Assembly: GCA_025655555.1 (NCBI GenBank) | Contig: JAHXIQ010000006.1 | Location: 124,001 to 188,000 of the forward strand | From: Candidatus Thiodiazotropha sp. (ex Myrtea sp. 'scaly one' KF741663) | GTDB lineage: Bacteria > Pseudomonadota > Gammaproteobacteria > Chromatiales > Chromatiaceae | DNA length: 64,000 nt | Direction: 5' to 3' | Part shown: one piece after another, positions 1 through 7,624 of the stretch | Layout of the letters: each line of letters opens with the position of its first letter | Position numbering within the stretch: the stretch's first letter is position 1 | The notes under the pieces: generated by a model | Told to the model about the DNA's origin: nothing | What the model saw: the letters and a program-made list of their open reading frames with translations, nothing else | Databases searched by the model: none | Translations under genes and position numbers: made by a program

Positions 1-186
1 AGCGGCAATCTTGAAGGAATGCTGGAGCGCTCGGCCGATATTCAGGAGCGAGAGATCGAAACACTGGTCTCCACTATTCAGGGACTTTTCGAGCCGATTC
101 TCATTCTGATTATGGGGGGTATTGTAATGATCATCGTTTTGGCCATACTGCTACCCATCTTTGATCTCAACCAATTGATAGGCTGA
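1..186 (+). CDS. Type II secretion / type IV pilus inner-membrane F protein, C-terminal end only
   Basis: The window opens inside a reading frame that ends with TGA at 184-186. The 61 visible residues hold the end of a cytoplasmic helical bundle (LERSADIQEREIETLVST), then one strongly hydrophobic membrane segment and the ending LLPIFDLNQLIG. This ending is characteristic of the GspF/PilC family, the polytopic inner-membrane platform protein that couples the secretion or pilus ATPase to the pseudopilus. The ending resembles GspF more than PilC, but the fragment is too short to decide between type II secretion, MSHA-type and type IV pilus systems. A Sel1 lipoprotein gene follows 4 nt downstream and may be co-transcribed. 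Confidence 0.8.
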   Translation, partial: SGNLEGMLERSADIQEREIETLVSTIQGLFEPILILIMGGIVMIIVLAILLPIFDLNQLIG

Positions 187-190
187 CACC

Positions 191-532
191 ATGCCCAAGC
201 GTTCACCCTTCCACAGTATTATTTTCATGACCGGCCTGCTCATTGTCACCCTCTTAGCAAGCGGTTGTTCTACTACTCCGAAGAGTGACCAACCAGAAGA
301 CCCTCAAGCAATCATGGAACAAGCCCACAAGGCTTACGCCAGTCAGGATTACAAGAGAGTTTTCCAGCTGGTATTTCCGTTGGCGGCTGCGGGGAATGAT
401 CAGGCCCAATACACCTTGGGTTACCTATATTTCCATGGATTAGGTATTGAAAAGAGTGAGCGCCAGGCAATGAACTGGATCCAGCGTGCTGCCGCTCAGG
501 GAAATAAGAAGGCGTTACATGCTTTGAAATAG
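191..532 (+). CDS. Sel1-repeat outer-membrane lipoprotein
   Basis: This 113-residue protein has a lipoprotein signal: a basic start, a hydrophobic stretch and a lipobox LASGC with the lipidated cysteine at about residue 26. The C-terminal half contains at least one Sel1-like repeat of the TPR superfamily (AQYTLGYLYFHGLGIEKSER, then AMNWIQRAAAQGN). Such helical repeats usually act as protein-protein scaffolds. It lies 4 nt after the GspF-type gene, so it may serve as a small accessory lipoprotein of that secretion or pilus system; that link is inferred from position only. The next gene is convergent. Confidence 0.75.
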   Translation: MPKRSPFHSIIFMTGLLIVTLLASGCSTTPKSDQPEDPQAIMEQAHKAYASQDYKRVFQLVFPLAAAGNDQAQYTLGYLYFHGLGIEKSERQAMNWIQRAAAQGNKKALHALK

Positions 533-560
533 ATCTACACAGGTGCCTTTCTTTGTACGA

Positions 561-1319
561 TTACGAGGTTACGGCTTTTTTGAACCCTAGCAGAGATTTG
601 GTCAGCAACCAGATAAAACTGAGGTTGGTGAAAAGATAACGCTTCCAGAGTCGACCTGGCTCCTGCTTGACCCGATAGAGCCATTCGAGTCCCAACTTCT
701 GCCAACTCTCAGGTGCTCGTTCCACTTTTCCTGCGTAGACATCGAAAGAACCGCCAACGCCGTGGCAGACCGGCACATCCATATACGCCATCCACTTCGC
801 GAGAAAACGCTCTTTTTTAGGCGATGTCATGGCCACAAGCAGAATATCAGCCTTGGAATTTTTGACCGCATCAGCAACCGACTGGGCTTCATCTTCTGAA
901 TAGTAGCCATGGTGTCTGCCGGCCAGTGTCAGCCCTGGATAATCTCTCGCGATATTCTCTTCAACTGTTTTTGAAATCTCTTCTGTAGCGCCCAGGCAAT
1001 AGACCCTGTAGCCACGCTCGTTTCCCCGCTCAAACATGCCGAACATGATATCGATACCGGCAACCCGTTCGGGCAGCGGTGTACGCAGTAAGCGACTGGC
1101 CCAAACCACGGCGGCACCATCGGCAAGAATTATATCGGATGAGAGGACAGCTTCCCTCAGGGAAGGGTCCTTATCCATATTGACTACCTTGGCTGCATTA
1201 ATGACACCGATTTGGAGTGGCGTTTTTGTTTGGATGGCCTCATCCACTTGATCGAGTGCCTCAGACATCGTCAACGCTTCGACAGGAATACCAAATAAAT
1301 TAACCACTTTCTTGTTCAT
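561..1319 (-). CDS. WecG/TagA/CpsF family glycosyltransferase
   Basis: The product is 252 residues, the usual length for this GT26 family, whose members transfer a sugar such as ManNAc or ManNAcA from a UDP donor to a polyprenyl-diphosphate-linked acceptor at the membrane. Visible signatures are the INAAKVV segment, the ILADGAAVVW loop carrying the conserved aspartate near residue 67, the TSPKKERFL stretch, the glycine-rich GVGGSFDVYAGK segment and the basic C-terminal tail LYRVKQEPGRLWKRYL typical of membrane association. It lies 33 nt downstream of the sugar-phosphate transferase gene on the same strand. The two would make consecutive early steps of a surface polysaccharide. The exact sugar cannot be read from sequence. 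Confidence 0.9.
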   Translation of the reverse strand: MNKKVVNLFGIPVEALTMSEALDQVDEAIQTKTPLQIGVINAAKVVNMDKDPSLREAVLSSDIILADGAAVVWASRLLRTPLPERVAGIDIMFGMFERGNERGYRVYCLGATEEISKTVEENIARDYPGLTLAGRHHGYYSEDEAQSVADAVKNSKADILLVAMTSPKKERFLAKWMAYMDVPVCHGVGGSFDVYAGKVERAPESWQKLGLEWLYRVKQEPGRLWKRYLFTNLSFIWLLTKSLLGFKKAVTS

Positions 1320-1352
1320 TCTTCTTTTCTCATCAATGCCTGTGCTGTGTCG

Positions 1353-2786
1353 TTACACAGCTCCGCTTCCCTTCAATACAACCGGTATCGTCAAAAACAG
1401 AATCTTTAAATCCATCCACAAGTTCCACTCATCGATATACTTCAAATCAAGTTCCAACCATTTCTCGAATGAGAGGTTACTGCGTCCTGATATCTGCCAG
1501 ATACAAGTCAAGCCAGGTTTTACACTAAACCGTTTGCGTTGTATGCCCCGGTCGAAAAGCTCCACATCACGCTGGGACATGGGCCTGGGACCAACCAGAC
1601 TCATATGCCCTCGAATCACATTCAGTAATTGAGGCAGCTCATCCAGACTGGTTTTTCGAATAAAGTGTCCAACCGAGGTAATTCTTGGATCTTTAGCGAT
1701 CTTGAAATTTGGCCCTTCAGCCTCATTCAGGTGCTCGATCTCTTTGAGTTTTGCCTCAGCATCCACAACCATAGAGCGAAACTTCAACATGGGAAACAGG
1801 CGTTTGCGCAATCCAACCCGTTCCTGCACAAAAAAGATCGGTCCGCCGTCATCGATTTTGATCGCCAAGGCAATCAGTCCCATCAGCGGCAATATGAGAG
1901 GCATGGCTGCCAGTACAATAGCCAGATCCATGAGCCTTTTAATCAGCAGCATCTTTTCATTTTGCGCTACCGGATCGAAAGTCAGCAGTGGTATACCATC
2001 CATCTCCACCATCTGCATGCGCGCGACCTGAAGATCGAATACGTCAGCCATAAAACGGAAACGAACACCCTGCTCCTCGCAGGCACTGACGATCTCCTCC
2101 ATAAAGCTGAGGCTACTTCTGGGAACCGCCAGTATGACCTCATCGACAACCTGACTGGTCAAAATCTTTTCGATCTCGTCCACGGTGCCTAGCACCTTGC
2201 TTCCCAGAACGGGTTCACCGACCTGTTCGGATTCCGTGTCCAGATAACCCAGAATATGGATGCCCCACTCATTATGGAGATTCAACATTTCAGTCAGGCG
2301 TTTTGCCCTACGTCCGGTCCCAATAATCAGGACTTTGAGATAATTCTCGCCTTTCTGTACCGATCTTCTGAAATACCACCAGATCAGGCTTCCACGCACT
2401 ACAACCATTACCAGGATGCTCAGCAGTGAAAACTCAATCAAAAAAGAACGGCTGACATAATCGACTTTGAGGAAAAACAGGATTCCCACCAGAACCGCAA
2501 GACTGATGAGAAAGGCCTTAACGACCATATAGGCATATTTAGCAAGAGAGACCACCCTGAGCCCTTGATAGGCGCCGAACCGGGTCAGGAAATATCCCAA
2601 GGGAACGCCAAGAATCGGCAATATCGCCACATGGGCTGCTAGACCAGACTCGGACTCCATTCCCAGATACTGGCGCACATCGTATACCAGCAGAAGCATC
2701 AACAAAGTTAATAGGATATCAAGAAGAAACAGCAACCTGCTGATCTCTCGTGATTTCTCGTCAAAAAGATACCCGGACTTTATCAT
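1353..2786 (-). CDS. Exopolysaccharide-initiating polyprenyl-phosphate sugar-1-phosphate transferase
   Basis: The 477-residue protein matches the WcaJ/PssZ-type polyprenyl glycosylphosphotransferases. It begins with several membrane helices (about residues 15-120), continues with a Rossmann-like domain (VLIIGTGRRAKRL near residue 150) and ends in the bacterial sugar transferase domain (about 285-477). That domain has the re-entrant helix, the LKFRSM motif, the Asp-Glu catalytic pair in TSLDELPQLLNV and the SLVGPRP motif. The enzyme loads a hexose-1-phosphate onto undecaprenyl phosphate, the committed step of capsule or EPS synthesis. It probably forms an operon with the downstream WecG-family gene. 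No other EPS genes lie in the window, so this pair is a detached initiation module. Confidence 0.93.
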   Translation of the reverse strand: MIKSGYLFDEKSREISRLLFLLDILLTLLMLLLVYDVRQYLGMESESGLAAHVAILPILGVPLGYFLTRFGAYQGLRVVSLAKYAYMVVKAFLISLAVLVGILFFLKVDYVSRSFLIEFSLLSILVMVVVRGSLIWWYFRRSVQKGENYLKVLIIGTGRRAKRLTEMLNLHNEWGIHILGYLDTESEQVGEPVLGSKVLGTVDEIEKILTSQVVDEVILAVPRSSLSFMEEIVSACEEQGVRFRFMADVFDLQVARMQMVEMDGIPLLTFDPVAQNEKMLLIKRLMDLAIVLAAMPLILPLMGLIALAIKIDDGGPIFFVQERVGLRKRLFPMLKFRSMVVDAEAKLKEIEHLNEAEGPNFKIAKDPRITSVGHFIRKTSLDELPQLLNVIRGHMSLVGPRPMSQRDVELFDRGIQRKRFSVKPGLTCIWQISGRSNLSFEKWLELDLKYIDEWNLWMDLKILFLTIPVVLKGSGAV

Positions 2787-2860
2787 CTATATTCAGTAGC
2801 CAATATTGTTATATAAGCATTAATGGGGACACATCGGCAGATGTGGCACTAACTTGACGT

Positions 2861-4246
2861 TTAGATCACCTTGGAAAAACTGCCTTTAGATGCTTTCGTA
2901 TCGAGATAAGCATCAAATTGCATACAGATGTTGCGGATTAGCAGGCGGCCTTTTGGCTGTACATGGATGGAATTCTCACTGATCTCCACCAGTCCATCGT
3001 CCTGCATACCCTTGAAACTTCCCATTTCACTGGCGAAATAGTCCGCAAAACTTATCTGCCATTTTTTCTCAATATCCGCCATTGTCAGTGAAAAATTACA
3101 GATCAGCTGTGTGATAACATCCCGGCGAATCAGGTCGTCCCGATTGAGCTTGATGCCTTTAAAGACCGGCAGTCTGCCACTGTCGATCCTCTCGTAGTAC
3201 TCATCCAGGGAACGCATGTTCTGTGCATAGCTGGGACCGACCATGCCAATGGACGTTGCACCCAATCCGATCAGATCACAATCCGCATGTGTCGAGTAGC
3301 CCTGAAAATTCCTGTAAAGCGTGCCCGCTTTTTGTGCCAGCACCAACTCATCCTCAGGCTTGGCAAAATGGTCCATACCGACATAGACATAACCCGCATC
3401 CGATAGCTTTTCTATCGTCATCTGGAGAATATCCAGTTTCTCCTGAGGCGGTGGCAGTTCATCTTCGTTGATACGCCGCTGCGGCTTAAAGCGTGTAGGC
3501 AAGTGCGCATAATTGAAGACTGACAATCTGTCGGGATCGACCTCCAGGATTTCATCCAAGGTACCGGAGAAACTCTCCACGGTCTGAAAAGGCAGCCCGT
3601 AGATCAGGTCGATACTGGTTGAGCGGAAACCCTCATCCCTTGCCGCCTGCAGCACAGAGAGGGTCTCTTGCTTAGTCTGAATACGGTTGACCGCCTTTTG
3701 CACCTTTTCGTCAAAATCCTGAACGCCCAGGCTCATGCGGTTGAAGCCTAACTCCCGGAGTAACTTGATCGTGTCCCCTTTAGCCTCTCTGGGGTCGATC
3801 TCTATGGAGTATTCCCCAGTGTCGTCATCCAGCAGTGTGAAGTACTTACGCGTCTGAGCCACCAGCTCACGCATCTCCGCATGACTGATGAAGGTTGGCG
3901 TTCCCCCTCCCCAGTGGAGCTGAGTCACGACTCGGGTGTTATCGACCAGTTCAGACTGCATTCTCAGCTCTTCGTAGACTCTGGCCAGATAGTCGGCGGC
4001 CATACTTCTGTCCTTGGTTGCCACCTTGTTACAGGCGCAGTAGAAGCAGATGGTGTCGCAGAACGGTATGTGAAAGTAGAGCGACAACGGACTGCCTGTT
4101 GCATTGCTCTCCCGGACAATCTGCTTGTACGCCGCTTCGCCGAAACTCTCATCGAACTGCACGGCAGTAGGATATGAGGTGTAACGCGGCCCACTCTGGT
4201 CATACTTGGAGATCAAGCCAAGATCGAAAAGTGTCGAATGATCCAT
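2861..4246 (-). CDS. hemN: Oxygen-independent coproporphyrinogen III dehydrogenase
   Basis: This radical-SAM enzyme oxidatively decarboxylates coproporphyrinogen III to protoporphyrinogen IX without oxygen. The CxxxCxxCxC iron-sulfur/SAM motif is present (cysteines 63, 67, 70 and 72 from the chosen start), followed by GGGTPTF and the HemN C-terminal domain. The N-terminal GPRYTSYPTAVQF is typical of true HemN rather than HemW. I chose the ATG at 4246 because homologues begin close to this point; an in-frame ATG at 4285 would add 13 unconserved residues. It follows a 105-residue gene on the same strand by 45 nt. I see no convincing Fnr box upstream. Length (461 aa) is normal. Confidence 0.95.
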   Translation of the reverse strand: MDHSTLFDLGLISKYDQSGPRYTSYPTAVQFDESFGEAAYKQIVRESNATGSPLSLYFHIPFCDTICFYCACNKVATKDRSMAADYLARVYEELRMQSELVDNTRVVTQLHWGGGTPTFISHAEMRELVAQTRKYFTLLDDDTGEYSIEIDPREAKGDTIKLLRELGFNRMSLGVQDFDEKVQKAVNRIQTKQETLSVLQAARDEGFRSTSIDLIYGLPFQTVESFSGTLDEILEVDPDRLSVFNYAHLPTRFKPQRRINEDELPPPQEKLDILQMTIEKLSDAGYVYVGMDHFAKPEDELVLAQKAGTLYRNFQGYSTHADCDLIGLGATSIGMVGPSYAQNMRSLDEYYERIDSGRLPVFKGIKLNRDDLIRRDVITQLICNFSLTMADIEKKWQISFADYFASEMGSFKGMQDDGLVEISENSIHVQPKGRLLIRNICMQFDAYLDTKASKGSFSKVI

Positions 4247-4291
4247 AATGTCATGTTCTCTAAAGGGATTTTGATTTCCTCTCATGGAAAA

Positions 4292-4609
4292 TCAGTCGGA
4301 ATCCACGTCGATTCCCTTTCGGTGGGTCTCATTGATCTGGCGCAGCAGGATGGCAAAGGGAATATCCTCACCATGACGGTTGACCAGCTCTATGAAAGCC
4401 AGGTCTTCCCGGCCGAAATGGTAATCGCCATCCACCATTGATTGCTGCAGCGCTTTGATAGTCTGCTCGAGAGGCTCCAGAAATGTCGGATAACGCCCCA
4501 ACTCTTCCATTTGAAAATCATAGCAGTCCCTCAGGTCATCAACCTCGAAGACAGCTTGCTTAACCCACTCGACATACTCTTCTGCGCTACGGGCGCGTTG
4601 TAAACTCAT
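4292..4609 (-). CDS. Conserved-looking hypothetical protein upstream of hemN
   Basis: The 105-residue product is acidic, soluble and predicted mostly helical, with no signal peptide and no metal motif. I do not recognise its family. It is preceded by a purine-rich ribosome-binding region (GGAAAAGAG) directly before the ATG. It is on the same strand as hemN and 45 nt ahead of its chosen start, so co-transcription with hemN is likely. A role around anaerobic haem synthesis would be a guess from position only. The coding frame is not crossed by a better frame on either strand, which supports it as a real gene. Confidence 0.7.
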   Translation of the reverse strand: MSLQRARSAEEYVEWVKQAVFEVDDLRDCYDFQMEELGRYPTFLEPLEQTIKALQQSMVDGDYHFGREDLAFIELVNRHGEDIPFAILLRQINETHRKGIDVDSD

Positions 4610-4660
4610 CTCTTTTCCACACTCTCTATGCTCAATTTGACGCCCAAAAGGACTGCCCGA

Positions 4661-5563
4661 TCAGATGCTAGCAGTATATTGTGCCAGATCCTCTGCCCTC
4701 AACAGAAACACACCATTCCCCCCTTTTTCAAACTCTAACCATATGAAGGGTATATTAGGATAGGTATCCTGCAGCAACGACGCGCTATTACCCACTTCGA
4801 CAATGAGAATTCCGTCAGGTGCGAGATATTGGGGCGCGTCCCTTAATATCCGTTTCACAATATCCAGGCCGTCTTCTTCTGCATGCAACGCCAGGGTGGG
4901 TTCATGTCGATACTCCTGGGGGAGACCTGCCATCTCTTCAGCTCCCACGTAGGGCGGGTTTGAGATGATGAGATCATACCTCGTTGAGTCGAGGGATTTG
5001 AAAAGATCCGATTGAATGGCATGAACTCGCTCAGAAAGGTCATATTCCTGAATGTTTTCCTCACTTACCGCCAGTGCTTGCGTTGAAATATCAACCAGAT
5101 CGACTTGGCTATCGGGGAGGTAGACTGCTGTTGCAATCCCAATGCATCCACCACCGCAACAAAGATCCAGCACACGCCCAACAAGCTCTGCGTCGAGCCA
5201 GGGAGAGAAACCGCTTTCGATCAGCTCAGCCATGGGGGATCGCGGGATCAGCACATGAGAATTGACGGTGAACCTCAGTCCGGCAAACCAGGCCTCTCCT
5301 GTCAGATAGGGCAGTGGAAATCTTTTCTCAATACGCCGATGGATCAGACCGAGCACGCGATCGCGCTCTTCAGCTGTCAGTCGGCTTTGAAACCAGCTGG
5401 CGTGGAGATCATGAGGAAGATGCAGTGCGTAGAGGACCAGGGCCGCTGCTTCATCTATAGCATTGTCAGTGCCATGCCCAAAAAAGAGCCCCGCTTCATT
5501 AAATCGACTGGCGCCCCAGCGAATAAAGTCCGAGATGGTGGATAGTGACTGCAATGATGGCAT
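4661..5563 (-). CDS. prmB: Ribosomal protein L3 glutamine N5-methyltransferase
   Basis: The 300-residue protein has the HemK/PrmB layout: an N-terminal helical domain and a Rossmann methyltransferase domain with VLDLCCGGGCIGIATA as the SAM motif and ISNPPYVGAEEM as the NPPY catalytic motif that binds the glutamine amide. The N-terminal region with SDFIRWGASRFNEAGLFFGHGTDNAIDEA is characteristic of PrmB and distinguishes it from PrmC, which methylates release factors. It modifies a glutamine of ribosomal protein L3. It is transcribed in the same direction as hemN but separated by nearly 100 nt from the small hypothetical gene. Confidence 0.92.
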   Translation of the reverse strand: MPSLQSLSTISDFIRWGASRFNEAGLFFGHGTDNAIDEAAALVLYALHLPHDLHASWFQSRLTAEERDRVLGLIHRRIEKRFPLPYLTGEAWFAGLRFTVNSHVLIPRSPMAELIESGFSPWLDAELVGRVLDLCCGGGCIGIATAVYLPDSQVDLVDISTQALAVSEENIQEYDLSERVHAIQSDLFKSLDSTRYDLIISNPPYVGAEEMAGLPQEYRHEPTLALHAEEDGLDIVKRILRDAPQYLAPDGILIVEVGNSASLLQDTYPNIPFIWLEFEKGGNGVFLLRAEDLAQYTASI

Positions 5564-5655
5564 TCCGGTCCGTAAAACGGCCCATCATAGCCCATTTGAC
5601 GAGGCAGTCATAATGCACTTGTATCTCTCGTAGAAACCATCCATGCGATAAAAAA

Positions 5656-5690
5656 CGCAAAAAACGGCGGCTTCATTCAGCCGCCGTTTA
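5656..5690 (-). terminator. Intrinsic terminator after iscR
   Basis: A perfect 10-bp stem (AACGGCGGCT / AGCCGCCGTT, 5663-5672 with 5679-5688) with a 6-nt loop is followed on the minus strand by a T-run. It lies 24 nt past the iscR stop and should end that transcript before prmB. Confidence 0.9.
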
Positions 5691-5713
5691 GATGCAATTT
5701 TATGCTTGATGAA

Positions 5714-6178
5714 TCAGGCAGCCTGAGAATCAGAAGAGGCGACAACCGTCAGCTTCTCTTCCTCATCCTTCTTGCCCAGATTACGCCTCACCAGATCGCC
5801 CAGAGAAATATCGGCGAGAAAATTAAAAATCTCAGTGCTTAAGTCATCCCACAGCGTGTGTGTGAGGCAGCGTGCACCACCACTGCAGTTCTGGCGCCCA
5901 CCACAGCGGGTAAACTCAACCCACTCATCCACAGCACAGATAATATTTGCGATGGAGATATCATCAGCACTCTTGCCAAGATAGTAACCGCCACCTGGCC
6001 CCCGTACACCGCGAACCAGCTCTTTGGTTCTCAGCGCAGCAAACAGTTGTTCCAGATAGGAAAGCGAAATGCCCTGGTTTTCTGAAATCTCTGCCAGCGT
6101 CACAGGACCGTTCTTGCCGTTCAGGGCCAGATCCAACATTGCCGTAACCGCATAGCGACCTTTAGTTGATAATCTCAT
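5714..6178 (-). CDS. iscR: Iron-sulfur cluster regulator IscR
   Basis: This is an Rrf2-family winged-helix regulator that binds a [2Fe-2S] cluster and senses cluster status. From the ATG at 6178 (preceded by GGAG at proper spacing) it starts [18 protein letters not shown]. The cluster ligands fall at C92, C98, C104 and H107, the numbering of the Escherichia protein, with the same CX5CX5CXXH spacing. The upstream in-frame ATG at 6208 would add ten residues and is not favoured. The gene is solitary: a strong terminator follows and iscS/iscU are absent, whereas iscR normally leads the isc operon. The C-terminal tail is rich in Lys/Glu. It may be a detached copy or a second paralogue. Confidence 0.93.
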   Translation of the reverse strand: MRLSTKGRYAVTAMLDLALNGKNGPVTLAEISENQGISLSYLEQLFAALRTKELVRGVRGPGGGYYLGKSADDISIANIICAVDEWVEFTRCGGRQNCSGGARCLTHTLWDDLSTEIFNFLADISLGDLVRRNLGKKDEEEKLTVVASSDSQAA

Positions 6179-6232
6179 TTCTGCATCTCCAAATAGTTTT
6201 GCAAGCATTTCCTACTAAATCACTTGGTAATT

Positions 6233-6261
6233 AGACTAGATTAACTCAGTAATTTAGTCAA
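6233..6261 (-). promoter_or_regulatory. Probable sigma-70 promoter of iscR
   Basis: On the minus strand a -35 TTGACT (6256-6261) and a -10 TAGTCT (6233-6238) are 17 nt apart, and the start codon lies about 55 nt further on. The region between and around the boxes is AT-rich with TTGACTAAATTACTGAG, resembling the half-sites of Escherichia IscR type 1 operators over its own promoter. Autorepression by IscR is therefore plausible, but the operator match is partial. Confidence 0.55.
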
Positions 6262-6335
6262 CTTTTTATTGGATAAAATTCATTTTATTGTGGAAATCAT
6301 CATTATTTATATTTAATACAGTGACTTGGTGACTT

Positions 6336-7478
6336 CTACCCATCTCTGCCAAGGCTATACGGGGAGCTCATTTGGAGTGTTTTTTTGTATTCAAGGATCG
6401 CCTGGCTTTCACGGTGAAGGAATGAGGCAATGCCTACGCTGAATTGTGGATCGGCGATCCAATGGTAGGAACGGGTCAGAACGGGCAAAAAGCCACGCCA
6501 GATCTTGTGTTCACCTTGAGCACCTGGCTCAAACCTGCCAATCCGCTTTGCTATGGCATATTCAATACCTTGGTAATAGCAGGCTTCGAAGTGCAGACTG
6601 TCGTGATTGGATACCCCTCCCCAGTGCCGTCCGTAAAGTACCGACGCACCACGATAGAGGAGCGCTCCTGCAACGCACTGTTCAGCTTCATAGGCCAGAA
6701 CCAAAATCACCTGATTCCCAAGACTCTTGCCTATCTCCTGAAAGAAGCCGTTATTCAATGTCGGCAGGCTGTATCTCTCTTCAAAGGTCTTTGCGTAAAA
6801 GTCTGAGAATACCCGCCACTCTGCTTCTGTCACTTCAGGTCCATGTACAACACGGAATGTAATACCCGCCTCGGAGACTTTACGCCTCTCTCTGCGGATA
6901 TTTTTTCGCCGTTTGGCTGTCAGGGTGCTGAGGAAATCATCAAAATCACCATATCCGGGATTATCCCAATGAAACTGCACACCCAGGCGCTCCATCATGC
7001 CGGCGGATTTTAGCAGTTCACCCTCCTCTCCCGTGGTAAAAAGCCAGTGCATGGAAGAGAGATCCAGTTCCCTGGCCAATCGAAGCGTCTCTGTCACCAT
7101 TGTGTATCTGACAGCTGCTGTATCAACTTCAGGATCCACCAGTAAACGCTCGCCTAAAGCTGGGGTATAGGGTATGGCGCTGATCAGCTTCGGATAGTAG
7201 CGCAGACCGTTACGCTGATAGGCATCAGCCCAGGTATGGTCAAAGACAAACTCTCCGTATGAGTTGGATTTGATATAGAGGGGGGATATGCCAATGATAC
7301 GCCCTCCCTGGCTGACTGTGAGATGTCTGGGTAACCAACCAAATTGTGGACCGACGCAATTGTTGCGTTCAAGCGCAGCATGGAACTCATGCTTTAAAAA
7401 CGGATTCTCGTCCCGAACAAGTCTATTCCATGCATTCGGGTCAATCTCTTCGATACTATGATGAAACTGTGCCTGCAT
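6336..7478 (-). CDS. GNAT/FemAB-like peptidoglycan-biosynthesis-type acyltransferase (COG3146)
   Basis: The 380-residue protein fits the DUF482/COG3146 family, a GNAT-fold group related to FemAB aminoacyl transferases. Supporting segments are HEFHAALERNNCVGPQFGWLP near the N-terminus, the basic motif LTAKRRKNIRRERRKV around residues 190-205, the AGALLYRGASVLYGRHWG strand, and the C-terminal EPGAQGEHKIWRGFLPVLTRS followed by a tail ending in ILEYKK. The biochemical substrate of this family has not been settled. No signal peptide or membrane segment is visible, so it should be cytoplasmic. It stands alone between iscR and the antiporter on the minus strand. Confidence 0.85.
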   Translation of the reverse strand: MQAQFHHSIEEIDPNAWNRLVRDENPFLKHEFHAALERNNCVGPQFGWLPRHLTVSQGGRIIGISPLYIKSNSYGEFVFDHTWADAYQRNGLRYYPKLISAIPYTPALGERLLVDPEVDTAAVRYTMVTETLRLARELDLSSMHWLFTTGEEGELLKSAGMMERLGVQFHWDNPGYGDFDDFLSTLTAKRRKNIRRERRKVSEAGITFRVVHGPEVTEAEWRVFSDFYAKTFEERYSLPTLNNGFFQEIGKSLGNQVILVLAYEAEQCVAGALLYRGASVLYGRHWGGVSNHDSLHFEACYYQGIEYAIAKRIGRFEPGAQGEHKIWRGFLPVLTRSYHWIADPQFSVGIASFLHRESQAILEYKKTLQMSSPYSLGRDG

Positions 7479-7624
7479 TCGGGTTTGCCTGCCGCAACTG
7501 GTTTCAATAAAAACTAGTGGAATGTACGCCTTCGGTAAACAGACGAATGGTGGGTATTTGGGTAAGCGCCTAACAAATCAGAGAGTAACCTTGCGGCAGG
7601 ACTTATTCAGCGTTTCCCATTGTG

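Noticed and set aside
4610-4660. Possible Fnr box upstream of the small gene before hemN
   Set aside because: Only a half-site-like TTGAG is present; the second half does not match.
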